Below are positions 44,789 through 53,472 of a DNA stretch of 64,000 nucleotides, piece by piece (the stretch's first letter is position 1; every line of letters begins with the position of its first letter). Source of the DNA: Acidobacteriota bacterium (GTDB taxonomy: Bacteria; Acidobacteriota; Terriglobia; UBA7540). Made by a program: the position numbers and the translations under genes. The stretch lies in assembly GCA_004298155.1 (NCBI GenBank), contig SCRD01000018.1, forward strand, positions 328,557 to 392,556, written 5' to 3'. The notes under the pieces are model-generated. The model was not told where the DNA came from. It saw only the letters and a list, made by a program, of their open reading frames with translations, and made no database searches.

Positions 44789-46288
44789 ATGATGCAGCAC
44801 ACGATTCTGGTTGCAAGGCAGACCCAGAAACATCCACCGAATGGCCAGCGAGGCCATCAAGTTCTCACGCGGAAACAGGGAAGGATATTCACCGTCCTGT
44901 TGTTCGCAACGATGCTGGCGTTTTCCGGCTGCACGCCATCGCAGTCTACTGATGCCGGGTCCGCCGCCCTTACAGCCGATATCTCGCATTCCATGGGTTC
45001 GATTGACTTGACGCGCTACGCACTCGGCCAGGGAGGCCTTTCTGACCAACCGATGTTTGACAGTGCGGTCGACCAGGTGCACCAGCTCCATCCTCAGACG
45101 GTCCGGCTGTTCGTCCAGGAATATTTCAATTTGTATCCTGCGCACGGGAAATATCACTGGACTACGCTGGACAAATCCATCGAGACGATCCTGGCAACGG
45201 GCGCCAGACCGCTCATGTGCCTTTGTTTTAAACCCAAAGTACTTTTTCCCAAGATTGACGATAGGATCGTTCAACCCAACAGTTATCCTGAATGGGAACA
45301 GTTGATCGAGCATCTGGTCAGGCGCTGCAACGTCGAGAAGAAATATGGGATCCAGTACTGGGAAGTGGGCAACGAAGTCGATATTGGTGAAAGTGGAGGA
45401 TCACCTTACAAATTCACTCCTGACGAATATACGGAATTCTACAAGCATACCGCCGACGCCATCCTCCGCGCCGATCCGCAGGCCAAGGTGGGCGGGCCGG
45501 CACTGGCCAACTATCACAGCCCGATAGGCACTGCGCTGATCAAATATTGCGGGCAAGGGAAAGCTCCGCTTTCATTCTTTTCATGGCACATTTACAGCAG
45601 CCACCCGGACGTCTATGTCAAATCCATCCGCACGTTCAAGAAGGAGCTGGCCGAATATCCGCGCCTGAATCAAGTGGAGACGATTATTGATGAATGGAAC
45701 ATGTCTCTTTCGAATCCTGACCTCAATCCTTACTTCCAGCCCGCTTTTGTCCTTCAAATGACGGACGGTTTCCTGAACGAGGGCTTGTCGCGCTCTGCGT
45801 ACTACCACATTCGGGACTACCACGTTGACCCCAACCTCTTCGCCCCGTTCATGTCGCCCGAGGGCACGATGTTTATGGCGCACTGGTGGAACACGATGCC
45901 TCAGTACGACGGGCTGTTTGACCAGCAAGGGCGCATACGCCCCGCCTATTTTGCATTCAAGTTGCTCAGCCTGATGCGTGGCGGGCGGTTGCAGGTTGCG
46001 GGAACAAAGCCCGGCATTGGGGCGATTGCCTCAAGGAATGGCCCCTGGATCAACCTCGTGTTCTGGAGTTTTCCGCAGGGTGAAAGGCATCCTGGAACCA
46101 CAGGGGTCACAGTGGACCTGAGCCCAAGGCCTAAGGGTCGCGTGCGGCTGGTGGGGCTTGATCCAACAGCCCCGTTGAACAATTTGGAGCAGATTTCGAA
46201 CGAAACGATTGATCCTAAAGCCCCGCATCTGCTGAGTGTCAATCTTCATCCCTACAACGTCTATTGGGTTGAAGTTGACGTCGAGTAG
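44789..46288 (+). CDS. GH39-like (clan A) glycoside hydrolase lipoprotein
   Basis: About 499 aa. A hydrophobic leader ends in the lipobox FSGC, after a long basic n-region. WEVGNEV at about residues 191-197 holds the acid/base Glu after Asn, and IDEWN near 300 holds the nucleophile Glu; this spacing fits clan GH-A and resembles GH39 xylosidases. It is probably tethered in the periplasm or outer membrane and cleaves plant-type glycans. The frame is open to 44708, but TGAGG sits before the ATG at 44789. Intact, unlike most neighbours. Confidence 0.75.
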   Translation: MMQHTILVARQTQKHPPNGQRGHQVLTRKQGRIFTVLLFATMLAFSGCTPSQSTDAGSAALTADISHSMGSIDLTRYALGQGGLSDQPMFDSAVDQVHQLHPQTVRLFVQEYFNLYPAHGKYHWTTLDKSIETILATGARPLMCLCFKPKVLFPKIDDRIVQPNSYPEWEQLIEHLVRRCNVEKKYGIQYWEVGNEVDIGESGGSPYKFTPDEYTEFYKHTADAILRADPQAKVGGPALANYHSPIGTALIKYCGQGKAPLSFFSWHIYSSHPDVYVKSIRTFKKELAEYPRLNQVETIIDEWNMSLSNPDLNPYFQPAFVLQMTDGFLNEGLSRSAYYHIRDYHVDPNLFAPFMSPEGTMFMAHWWNTMPQYDGLFDQQGRIRPAYFAFKLLSLMRGGRLQVAGTKPGIGAIASRNGPWINLVFWSFPQGERHPGTTGVTVDLSPRPKGRVRLVGLDPTAPLNNLEQISNETIDPKAPHLLSVNLHPYNVYWVEVDVE

Positions 46289-47006
46289 TGACAGGAGTCC
46301 ACGGCCTTTTCGGGAAGCCGCTCGCCCCAATGGATTCTGTGGCGGCCTGGCGTTTTCTTCTGATGAGGTCCTGTTTGTTTGTGTTCCCGGGGAGGGAGTC
46401 TTTCGAGTCACAACAAGCGGCCGACAGGAAATTTTCGCAACTGAAGCATCGGGCGTAAAAGTGGCTGAGCCTAACTTTCAAGTATTTGGCGGAAGCGCCC
46501 TTCTTTACGTCACAGACTCCGGCGCGTGGAAGGGCAACATTGGGCGCTTGCTTCGCTTTGATTCGAATGGCGTCGGAACTGAAATTACCGGCGGCTTCGG
46601 TTACGCGAATAGTTTGGCGCTCAGTCGGGACGAGTGCTGCATCTTCATGGCTGAGAGTGACACTCGGAAAATCTACCGCATCCTCCTCAAAGATGGGCCG
46701 CCGGTTGCAGATCGCGTGGAAATTTATGCTGAAACTCCCGGCGCGGTTCCCGACGGCCTTGCGCTCGATGAAGAACAAAGTCTTTATGTAACATGCTATG
46801 GTTCACATGCGCTTTACAGGATTGATCCCGCTCGATCAGTCCACCTGTGTGCGCACGATCCCAATGGCATGATGCTGGGTGGTCCCACCAATCTTGCTTT
46901 CGGAGGGCCAGACTTTGACTGGATCTATGTGGCTAACCTCTGCCGTTGGACAGTTACGCGAACCAGATTGGGGCGGAAGGGCCTGCCGCCTGTCAATCTC
47001 CGCTGA
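46236..47006 (+). pseudogene. SMP-30/gluconolactonase-like protein, 5' truncated
   Basis: The frame reads a lactonase-type beta-propeller: GGLAFSSDEVLFVCVPGEGVFRV, then a central YANSLALSRDE, and PDGLALDEEQSLYVTCYGSHALYRI. The typical N-terminal strands and first metal ligand are missing. The first credible residues lie about 20 codons after the GTG at 46236, which sits inside the preceding gene. No ATG or ribosome site fits. I therefore call it a relic whose 5' end is lost. Lactonases open sugar lactones, consistent with the sugar-acid theme of the surrounding relics. Confidence 0.6.
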
Positions 47007-47114
47007 TGGTTTTTGCGGGTGCGATGGACTGGGTTCAGGCTTTGAAGCCTGCTAAAACCATTGGCGATAAAAAGATATGCGGCCGAAATCCTGATTGAAC
47101 TGGAGGATCGCACT

Positions 47115-47957
47115 TTGCTGGTTGACTGTCATTCTCACGTCTTTGCCTATCCCGGACATCTTTCCGATGAATTTGTCAATGAAGCGAACCTGCGTTCGCG
47201 TGACCATCCGCTCGATTTGAATATCACACCTGAAAAGCACTGGGTGGCCATGAAGTCGGTCGACAAAGTCATTGTGTTCGGAATGCGCGCCTTACATTCC
47301 GGGATTGATTCCCCCAATGAATACATTGCCGAATATCAGAACCGCTATCCCGACAAAGTGATTGGCTTTGCAGGGGTGGATCCCAAGGTTGACAATGTCC
47401 GCGCCACGCTGGAGAAAGCAGTCCAGTTGAAACTCCGCGGCGTCAAGCTGGGACCCATCTACCAGAACATTCACCCCACCGACCCAAAGATTATGGAAGT
47501 CTATGAATTCTGCCAGGCCCATCACCTTCCCATCATGATCCATCAGGGAACCACGTTTCCGCGGAGGGCCCCGTTAAAGTATTCGCTCCCGATATTGCTG
47601 GAGGAGGTTGCCTTGCAGTTCCCCGAACTTCGCATGGTGATCGCGCATATGGGACACCCCTGGATTGATGAGACGATCGTGCTGATTCGCAAGCAGCCTA
47701 ACTTTTATGCGGATATCTCCGCGCTCCACTATCGGCCGTGGCAGTTTTATAATGCTCTCATTTCGGCCAAAGAATACGGAGTGCTCGACAAGATTCTCTT
47801 CGGTTCGGACTATCCTTTCACCACGCCTGAAGCCACTCTGGATGCCTTGGAGCATTTCAACCAGATTACAGAAGGAACGGGGTTGCCGCGCCTGTCTCCG
47901 GAGGAAATCGGGAAAATTACGTCGAACCCCACGTTGTCCTATCTGGGGCTTGAGTGA
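47115..47957 (+). CDS. Amidohydrolase-2 family metal-dependent hydrolase
   Basis: About 280 aa. The opening LVDCHSHVF gives the HxH metal ligands, PIMIHQGTTFP a third His, VIAHMGHPW the His after strand 5-6, and LFGSDYPFTTP the final Asp. The family includes sugar lactonases and decarboxylases. The start is TTG 47115, preceded by a strong GGAGG at 8 bases, which rules out longer starts. It appears intact. It lies between the SMP-30 and enolase relics. Confidence 0.8.
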   Translation: MLVDCHSHVFAYPGHLSDEFVNEANLRSRDHPLDLNITPEKHWVAMKSVDKVIVFGMRALHSGIDSPNEYIAEYQNRYPDKVIGFAGVDPKVDNVRATLEKAVQLKLRGVKLGPIYQNIHPTDPKIMEVYEFCQAHHLPIMIHQGTTFPRRAPLKYSLPILLEEVALQFPELRMVIAHMGHPWIDETIVLIRKQPNFYADISALHYRPWQFYNALISAKEYGVLDKILFGSDYPFTTPEATLDALEHFNQITEGTGLPRLSPEEIGKITSNPTLSYLGLE

Positions 47958-47969
47958 TGGAATTGGGAG

Positions 47970-48839
47970 ATGTATCTGGGCGCTGCGTATTACGGCCGGC
48001 GTGGCGCGACAATCCAGGTGATGTCCGGCATTGACATTGCCCTGTGGGACATCATCGGCAAGGCGATGGGCCAGCCTGTCTACAAACTCCTGGGCGGAGG
48101 CTATCGTGACAAGGTTCGGACATACGCAAGCACGCTATTTCGAGCGACGCCTGCCGCCATGGAAGAAGCCTGCAAACATTATCTGGACCAGGGCCTTACG
48201 GCCGTTAAATTCGGTTGGGGCGTTTTCGGCGATGATCCCGACCGTGACGTTCGCCTGGTGGAGGCAGCGCGCCGGGCGCTTGCTGACAAAACGGACCTGC
48301 CGGTGGATGCCGGCTGGCGGGTCCATCGCACGCCCAAAGAAGCCATTGAAATTGCCTGCCGCCTTGAACCCTTCTGCCCTTTCTTCCTGGAAGAGATGCT
48401 GCACCCGGAAGATTACGATGGCTACGCGCGGCTGGCAGATGCCGTTGACGCCCTGATTGCCTGCGGCGAGCAGGAATCGACCGAATGGGGCTTCCAGACT
48501 CTGATCGAACGTGGGAAGGTTGACATTGTTCAACCCGATATTTCGCGCTGCGGAGGCTTGACGGTCGCACGGAAGATCGTGCATATGGCCGAACGCCAAA
48601 ACCGTCTTTGTATTCCTCACGCCTGGACCTCCGACCTCCTCACGGCTGCTTCGCTCCATCTCAACGCTTTCAAGCGCCGCTCGGCCATCCTGGAATTCAA
48701 CGTTACGCAAGGCCCGCTCATCCGCGCGATCTGCGCGAACCCCATCCGGATGGAAGACGGTTACGTCGCGGTTCCCAAGGGCCCGGGGCGCGGCGTTGAA
48801 GTGGATGAAAAAGCCATTGAGAAGTACAGAGTGCTCTAA
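47970..48839 (+). pseudogene. Enolase-superfamily (MR/MLE) dehydratase lacking its N-terminal domain
   Basis: A 289-aa frame, against 370-380 for the family. The barrel is nearly complete: K in AVKFGWG, D in LPVDAGW, E in FLEEML, E in CGEQES and H in IPHAWTSD, so the metal and acid-base residues survive. The N-terminal capping domain (about 85 residues) is absent. The frame resumes directly after the amidohydrolase stop, as if a deletion removed the start. Without the cap it should be inactive. Its relatives dehydrate acid sugars such as galactonate. Confidence 0.7.
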
Positions 48840-48974
48840 CCCTTTCCCATTAGCTTGCGCTTGCGGATCGTTCCGGATTTCGAGAAGCATATTGTGTAGA
48901 CAGACGACGGGCTCTCAGGTATGTTTTTGCTTCCATTTCGCCACGTCCTTTTCGACGTCTCACGGAGGGAACCG

Positions 48975-50462
48975 GTGCGCGCGATCTGCAATTCGAAGTG
49001 GTTGTGGATTTTCTCTTTCGTGATCGTTTGTTTCGGCCCCAGCCTAGCTTTCGCACGCGACCGGCTCGCTGATCATGTAACCATTTATCGGGACCATTTT
49101 GGGGTCCCGCACATTGTGGGCGATACCGAAGAGGCCACCTTCTTTGGATACGGCTATGCCCAGGCCGAGGACCACCTCGAAAAGATGATGCTTCAATACA
49201 TGGATGCCGAAGGCCGCCTGTCTGAAGTTCTGGGCGCCCGTGCCCTGGGGCAGGGATACCTGCACTTTATTCCTTATGAATACCGGTGGGATGGCGACTA
49301 TTTGCAGCGTCTCCTGCGTACTTATCAGGGGGTCGTCGATAACCGGAAGAAAATCGATCCCCAAACCTACAAGATCCTGGACGGCTTCGCAAGGGGGGTA
49401 AACGAATACATTGCCGAACACCGGGCGCGCATCCCGGATTGGATCCAGCCCATTACCCCCGAGATTATTGAGGCTGAGGAGCGGAGCAATTATTTCCGTT
49501 TTTACAGCATCAACGAGGCCCTGGTAAAGCTGACGAATTTGCCTGAGGACTTCCCCAGTTTCGGCTCTGATCAGTTCGCTGTTTCGCGAGCGAAAACTAC
49601 CGAAGGCCATGTGATTCACTTCGAGGAGACCCACATGCCTTGGGCCAACCGCTTTCAGAATTACGAGGCGCAACTGATAACTCCGGGCAAGCTGGATGCC
49701 GGCGGGATCAGCTGGTTTGGCAGCCCCTTCTTCCTCGACGGATTTAACGACCGCATCACTTGGTCGGCAACCTGGAATTTCCCGAACATTTCTGATGTGT
49801 ACGAGGAAAAGCTCAACCCTCAAAATCCACTGGAATATCTCTACGACGGCCAATGGAAGAAGATCAAAGTGGTCAAAGAGACCTTCAATGTCAAGGGTCC
49901 CCACGGCAGGCGGAGCGTTACCCTCAACTGCTATTACACTTTGCACGGCCCCATCGTCAAGGTAGATAGAAAGGGCCATCGGGCTTATTCCGTGAAGCTC
50001 CCGAACTTTGACGGCGTGAACTATTCCACCAACCTTTTTCGTCTGATGAAGGCACGAAACCTGCAGGAGTTCAAATTGGCGCTCGAACTCCATCTGATGC
50101 CGAGATGGAACCTGCTCTACACGGATGCTCACAATATCTACTGGGTGGACAATGCCACCGTGGCTCGCCGGGCGCCTGGTTACGACTGGCGCAAACCGGT
50201 TCCCGGGTGGACCGGCGAAACCCAATGGGGGCCTTATTTCCCTTTGTCAGCGCTGCCGCAGCTTTTGAATCCCCCGTCAGGCTTTATACAGAACTGCAAC
50301 AACCCTCCCTGGCTTGCGACGAAAAATTCAGGGATCAATCCGTTGTCACCCGCGCCTTATTTCCAGATGGACAAGATAGGTCCGCAAGGCGGGAAAGAGC
50401 AGCTGAACCCTCGAGGAGAACGCCTGCTCAAAGTTCTTGGCCGCGACAGGAAGTTTTCTTAG
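48975..50462 (+). CDS. Penicillin acylase-family Ntn hydrolase, N-terminal part (interrupted)
   Basis: GTG 48975 has GGAGGG 5 bases upstream and opens a signal peptide (WLWIFSFVIVCFGPSLAFA). An ATG at 48921 is in frame but lacks these features. The product matches penicillin/acyl-homoserine-lactone acylases: RDHFGVPHIVGDTEEATFFGYGYAQAEDH, then GSDQFAVSRAKT, whose Ser should be the autoprocessed nucleophile. The frame ends at TAG 50460-50462, in the middle of the expected domain; the same frame continues in the next entry. The normal length would be about 750 aa. Confidence 0.78.
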   Translation: MRAICNSKWLWIFSFVIVCFGPSLAFARDRLADHVTIYRDHFGVPHIVGDTEEATFFGYGYAQAEDHLEKMMLQYMDAEGRLSEVLGARALGQGYLHFIPYEYRWDGDYLQRLLRTYQGVVDNRKKIDPQTYKILDGFARGVNEYIAEHRARIPDWIQPITPEIIEAEERSNYFRFYSINEALVKLTNLPEDFPSFGSDQFAVSRAKTTEGHVIHFEETHMPWANRFQNYEAQLITPGKLDAGGISWFGSPFFLDGFNDRITWSATWNFPNISDVYEEKLNPQNPLEYLYDGQWKKIKVVKETFNVKGPHGRRSVTLNCYYTLHGPIVKVDRKGHRAYSVKLPNFDGVNYSTNLFRLMKARNLQEFKLALELHLMPRWNLLYTDAHNIYWVDNATVARRAPGYDWRKPVPGWTGETQWGPYFPLSALPQLLNPPSGFIQNCNNPPWLATKNSGINPLSPAPYFQMDKIGPQGGKEQLNPRGERLLKVLGRDRKFS

Positions 50463-51218
50463 GACGAGATCAAGGCCATGGCTTTCGACACCTATGTTGT
50501 CCCTGCCGACGTTTTTGTGCCCCTCCTGGTTGCGGCCTATCGTGCCAGGAAGCAAGAGATTCACGATCCACGCGTCGCGCACGCCGTTGAAATTCTCAGC
50601 GCCTGGGACCGTCGCTCGAGCAAGCAGTCCGTTGCCCAGACTTATGCCTACTTCTGGGGCCGTGCTTACCAGGAACTTTACTCCAAGGCAAGGTTCGAAC
50701 GTTTCATCGGTTATTCCCGTTATCGGATTGACATCCACTCGGCGAACGAACAGACTGATGCGCTTCGGGCGCTCGCGCGCGCAATCGATCAGATTCCGGA
50801 AAAATCTGGAAAGGCGGATGTGCCATGGGGTGAGGTGAATGTTGTAGCGCGGGGCGGGGAATTCCCGCTGGGTGGCACAGGACTGTTTGACGTACTCCAT
50901 CCGGATGATGGTGAAGAGCAAAAAGGCGGGCAGATCTTCGACAACGACGGCTGGGGACACATGATGGTTGTGGAAGAAGGAAGCCCTAAGAAGATCTGGA
51001 GCCTTTTGCCTTATGGCGAGTCAGAGAATCCAGATTCGCCGCACTACAATGACATGGCCAAACTGCACAGCCGGACGGAAATGAAAAGGTTCTGGTTTAC
51101 GCCTCAGAACATTCTGGCCCACACCGAGGCCGTCTGGGGCAGCAAAGATAGAATGAACGGATTGATCGAAAAGTGTGGAAGCGAACCTGTGACCTGCGAC
51201 AGCAAGCCGGTGCAGTGA
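50463..51218 (+). pseudogene. Penicillin acylase C-terminal part after in-frame TAG
   Basis: This is in the same frame as the preceding part. FS-stop-DEIKAMAFDTYV reads like the family segment FxLxDLKALAFDTY with one residue replaced by the stop, most simply a TTG-to-TAG change. The rest (AYFWGRAYQELYSKARF, GGEFPLGGTGLFDVL, GWGHMMVVEEG) is intact to the normal end. An internal ATG at 50478 exists but without a ribosome site. Probably a nonsense mutation; readthrough is less likely. Confidence 0.7.
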
Positions 51219-51747
51219 ACGGCGAGACAATCTCACTCCTCTGTATCCGAATAATGAACTGGTTCCGCTTGCAACGCCCTTTCCTCCCGGAAGTCAATGG
51301 ACAGATTATGATACCAGCGGCATGGATGACTGTTTTCCAAACATCGAGCCGGGCTCATATCCTTTCCCGGACCTGCGAGGTGGGCAGCTCTTCCAGATGG
51401 GCGAATGGGTGTACGGCGCGTGGGACGCCAGCCAAGCAGGCGATGAAACTGTTGCTCTGGACCAGAAAGGCATACGGTTTGATTATTTTGCCCGCAAGAC
51501 TTACCGATTGCTGGAGCCGGATACCCTCGAAATCCAGTACTCGGTCCGGAATCTGGCAGATTTACCTTTCAGGTACCTGTGGTCGGCTCACCCTCTATTT
51601 GCGGTAAAGGATGAATTTGAGCTGCAACTGCCAAATGATGAAATCCATTTCAAGGCGTTCCCAGGACCCGGTGAATATCATCCCTTGGTGGCTGAGGATC
51701 AGTCTCGAGTAGCTATTCCACGGCTGCCGGTGGCGGGACACGTGTGA
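51219..51747 (+). pseudogene. Aldose-1-epimerase-like fragment
   Basis: The open frame (about 175 codons, ATG at 51322) reads like the central part of galactose mutarotase: TSGMDDCFPNIEPG, then FDYFARKTYRLLEPDTLEIQYSVRNLADLPFRYLWSAHPLFAV. It has no start, begins against the acylase stop, and ends well short of the 290-300 aa of the family. A remnant truncated at both ends; it cannot fold normally. Confidence 0.6.
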
Positions 51748-51949
51748 TTATGGGCAGGCTGCAGCATTACAGTTCGCTCTACCTAATAGAGCCTGCTTTG
51801 CACCACAATCCGCAGCGGGTTAAGTCGGCCGGGAGCAAGACAATCTCGAACGTGGGCTTGTTGGTAATCCCCAGCAAATCGTGTCTTCCTTGCGTAATCT
51901 CTTTTAGATTGCCGGTTTCACCGCACTTCTACAAGTTATTGATAAGATG

Positions 51950-52037
51950 TGGTGCTGGAGGGGGGAGTCGAACCCCCACGCTCTTTTGGAGCGCCAGATT
52001 TTGAGTCTGGTGCGTCTGCCAGTTCCGCCACTCCAGC
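51950..52037 (-). tRNA. tRNA-Leu(CAA)
   Basis: On the minus strand the cloverleaf is complete: acceptor GCTGGAG pairs with CTCCAGC, then discriminator A and an encoded CCA at 51950-51952. The anticodon stem CCAGA/TCTGG encloses CTCAAAA, giving anticodon CAA (Leu, UUG codons). The long variable arm CGCTCCAAAAGAGCG confirms a type II leucine tRNA, and the T arm is GGGGGTTCGACTCCCCC. Its 3' end faces the relic island. Confidence 0.95.
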
Positions 52038-52052
52038 AAATTCAAGTAAGTG

Positions 52053-52082
52053 ATTATTGCACGGCTATTTTCTGACGGTCAA
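52053..52082 (-). promoter_or_regulatory. Promoter of tRNA-Leu
   Basis: Minus-strand TTGACC (52077-52082) and AATAAT (52053-52058) are 18 bases apart. Each matches five of six consensus bases, and the -10 box ends 15 bases before the tRNA 5' end. Confidence 0.65.
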
Positions 52083-52425
52083 CCGAGCGGGTGCTCGATG
52101 CCTCAAGTATGGCGGCGCCGATTTTTGGTACCGGTCCATTCTTGAGATTGCTTTCCCCGCGAAGGGCCCGGGCTGGCACTCCTGGTTATTCGTAGAGATA
52201 AGTGGCTGATATCACTTCGCGTTTATTTTGGCCAGCCTGGCGGGTATTCAAACCCACCCCGTTCATGGAGGGCTCACTCCAAGCAAATCGGATAATCCGA
52301 GCTTCACCACAGGCTCGGAAAACGGCTTTCAGGCCAGGCTCCGCCTCCCTGCAGCCGAGTTCACCGAGCCTTCCTTACGGAGTCCGGAGCGGGAGCAAAT
52401 CCTTTAAATTTTGCGGCCCGGAGAT
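52083..52425. other. Intergenic region, nothing recognised
   Basis: About 340 bases right of the tRNA promoter without a gene, repeat or regulatory site I can support. Confidence 0.4.
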
Positions 52426-52686
52426 TCAGCTAGTAACTAATCGCTGCTTCACAACGCGGTAAATCACAAGAAGCAAAATTGCTCCGAGGACCGACATGAT
52501 GAACCCCGCCGATTCTCCCGGTCTGTACCAGCCAGCCATGTGGCCGATTATTGTTGCAGGCACCGGCCCTGCAATCCCGAGCAGGGCCGTTATGAAGAAT
52601 CCGCCGGGATCTTTGCCGGGCATTACAAACTTGGCGAGAGCTCCAATCACAACACCGATCACCGCAATCCATAGCCAGTGCAGCAT
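52426..52686 (-). CDS. GlsB/YeaQ/YmgE-family stress-response membrane protein
   Basis: An 86-aa protein with three membrane helices: LHWLWIAVIGVVIGALAKFV, FFITALLGIAGPVPATIIGHM and AGFIMSVLGAILLLVIYRVV. The glycine-rich GALAKFVMPGKDPGGF is the family signature. AAGGAGG sits 5 bases before the ATG at 52686, which excludes the longer open frame. The family is induced by envelope or acid stress in other bacteria; the exact role is unknown. An 18-base palindrome lies 51 bases upstream. Confidence 0.9.
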   Translation of the reverse strand: MLHWLWIAVIGVVIGALAKFVMPGKDPGGFFITALLGIAGPVPATIIGHMAGWYRPGESAGFIMSVLGAILLLVIYRVVKQRLVTS

Positions 52687-52736
52687 ATCATCCTCCTTCG
52701 GAAAACATGCGCTTCGATGGATTTGGCCAACGGACC

Positions 52737-52754
52737 GCACTTTTGGAAAAGTGC
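52737..52754. promoter_or_regulatory. Perfect 8-bp-arm palindrome upstream of the GlsB-like gene
   Basis: GCACTTTT-GG-AAAAGTGC is an operator-like dyad, 51 bases before the start codon. No T-run follows on the minus strand, so a terminator is less likely than a protein-binding site. Confidence 0.5.
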
Positions 52755-53472
52755 CCACTACGATTCGATGGTGCGGACCGCCCTGGCTCTGATAGACGGA
52801 TGTTCTCTTCGCTGTTTGGACTTTGGTAAGGTTCACAACTGCCTGTGCGCGCGGCACAAACTGATATTCCGTAGGATCAGGAATCGTGTGGATGTTGAAC
52901 GCCTTGTCGAGCAAGTTGGAATTGCGCTTTGACAGCCTTTCCAGAGCCTCAAGGGGAGCATCCGCCATTCTTCGAACGACATCACCTCATGTGCTAGATT
53001 GCAGCGTCTACCTATGTCCTCCCCATAAGGATCTCCTTTTCAAGTGGGTCTCTCGAGCCTTGGAACACTGGCAAATATTCATCATATTTGGGCTGGCGTG
53101 GGAGCCGCCTGCAAAGCGCGTTTGGGCTTCGGGGGCCTGCTTGCGGGCGGGTTGCGAAGCCCGCCAAGGTTGGACAAGGGGTTGAACCGTGTCGCCGCCG
53201 CCGTTAAGTTTTTTTAGACAATACATAATAGCAGAGGAGTATACTGTACAAGTTCAGTCGCAACTTTTCGTAAGTCCGATTGCAGGGCGAGCCACGGGAA
53301 AAAGATCGCTCGTTTCCCAATTGTCTGGCCGCTCGTAATTGCATTGAATTGTGGAGCGGATCGCGGGCACAGTTAGCCCTGCGGTTGGCAACTGTCCTGC
53401 AAATGTGCAGGCTCTCCAGGCGCTGTTTTATGGCAACGCGATTCCTGGTGAGAGTGAACGTGGAGGTGAATA
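52755..53472. other. Intergenic region with a hairpin and a promoter candidate
   Basis: No gene is supported. GGCGGG/CCCGCC forms a hairpin at 53146-53165. TAGACA (53215-53220) and TATACT (53240-53245), 19 bases apart, are a promoter candidate for the DUF481 gene, leaving about 220 bases of 5' leader. Confidence 0.35.

Noticed and set aside
49044..50225. A 393-codon frame antisense to the acylase
   Set aside because: The forward frame has acylase motifs from end to end; the reverse frame has none.
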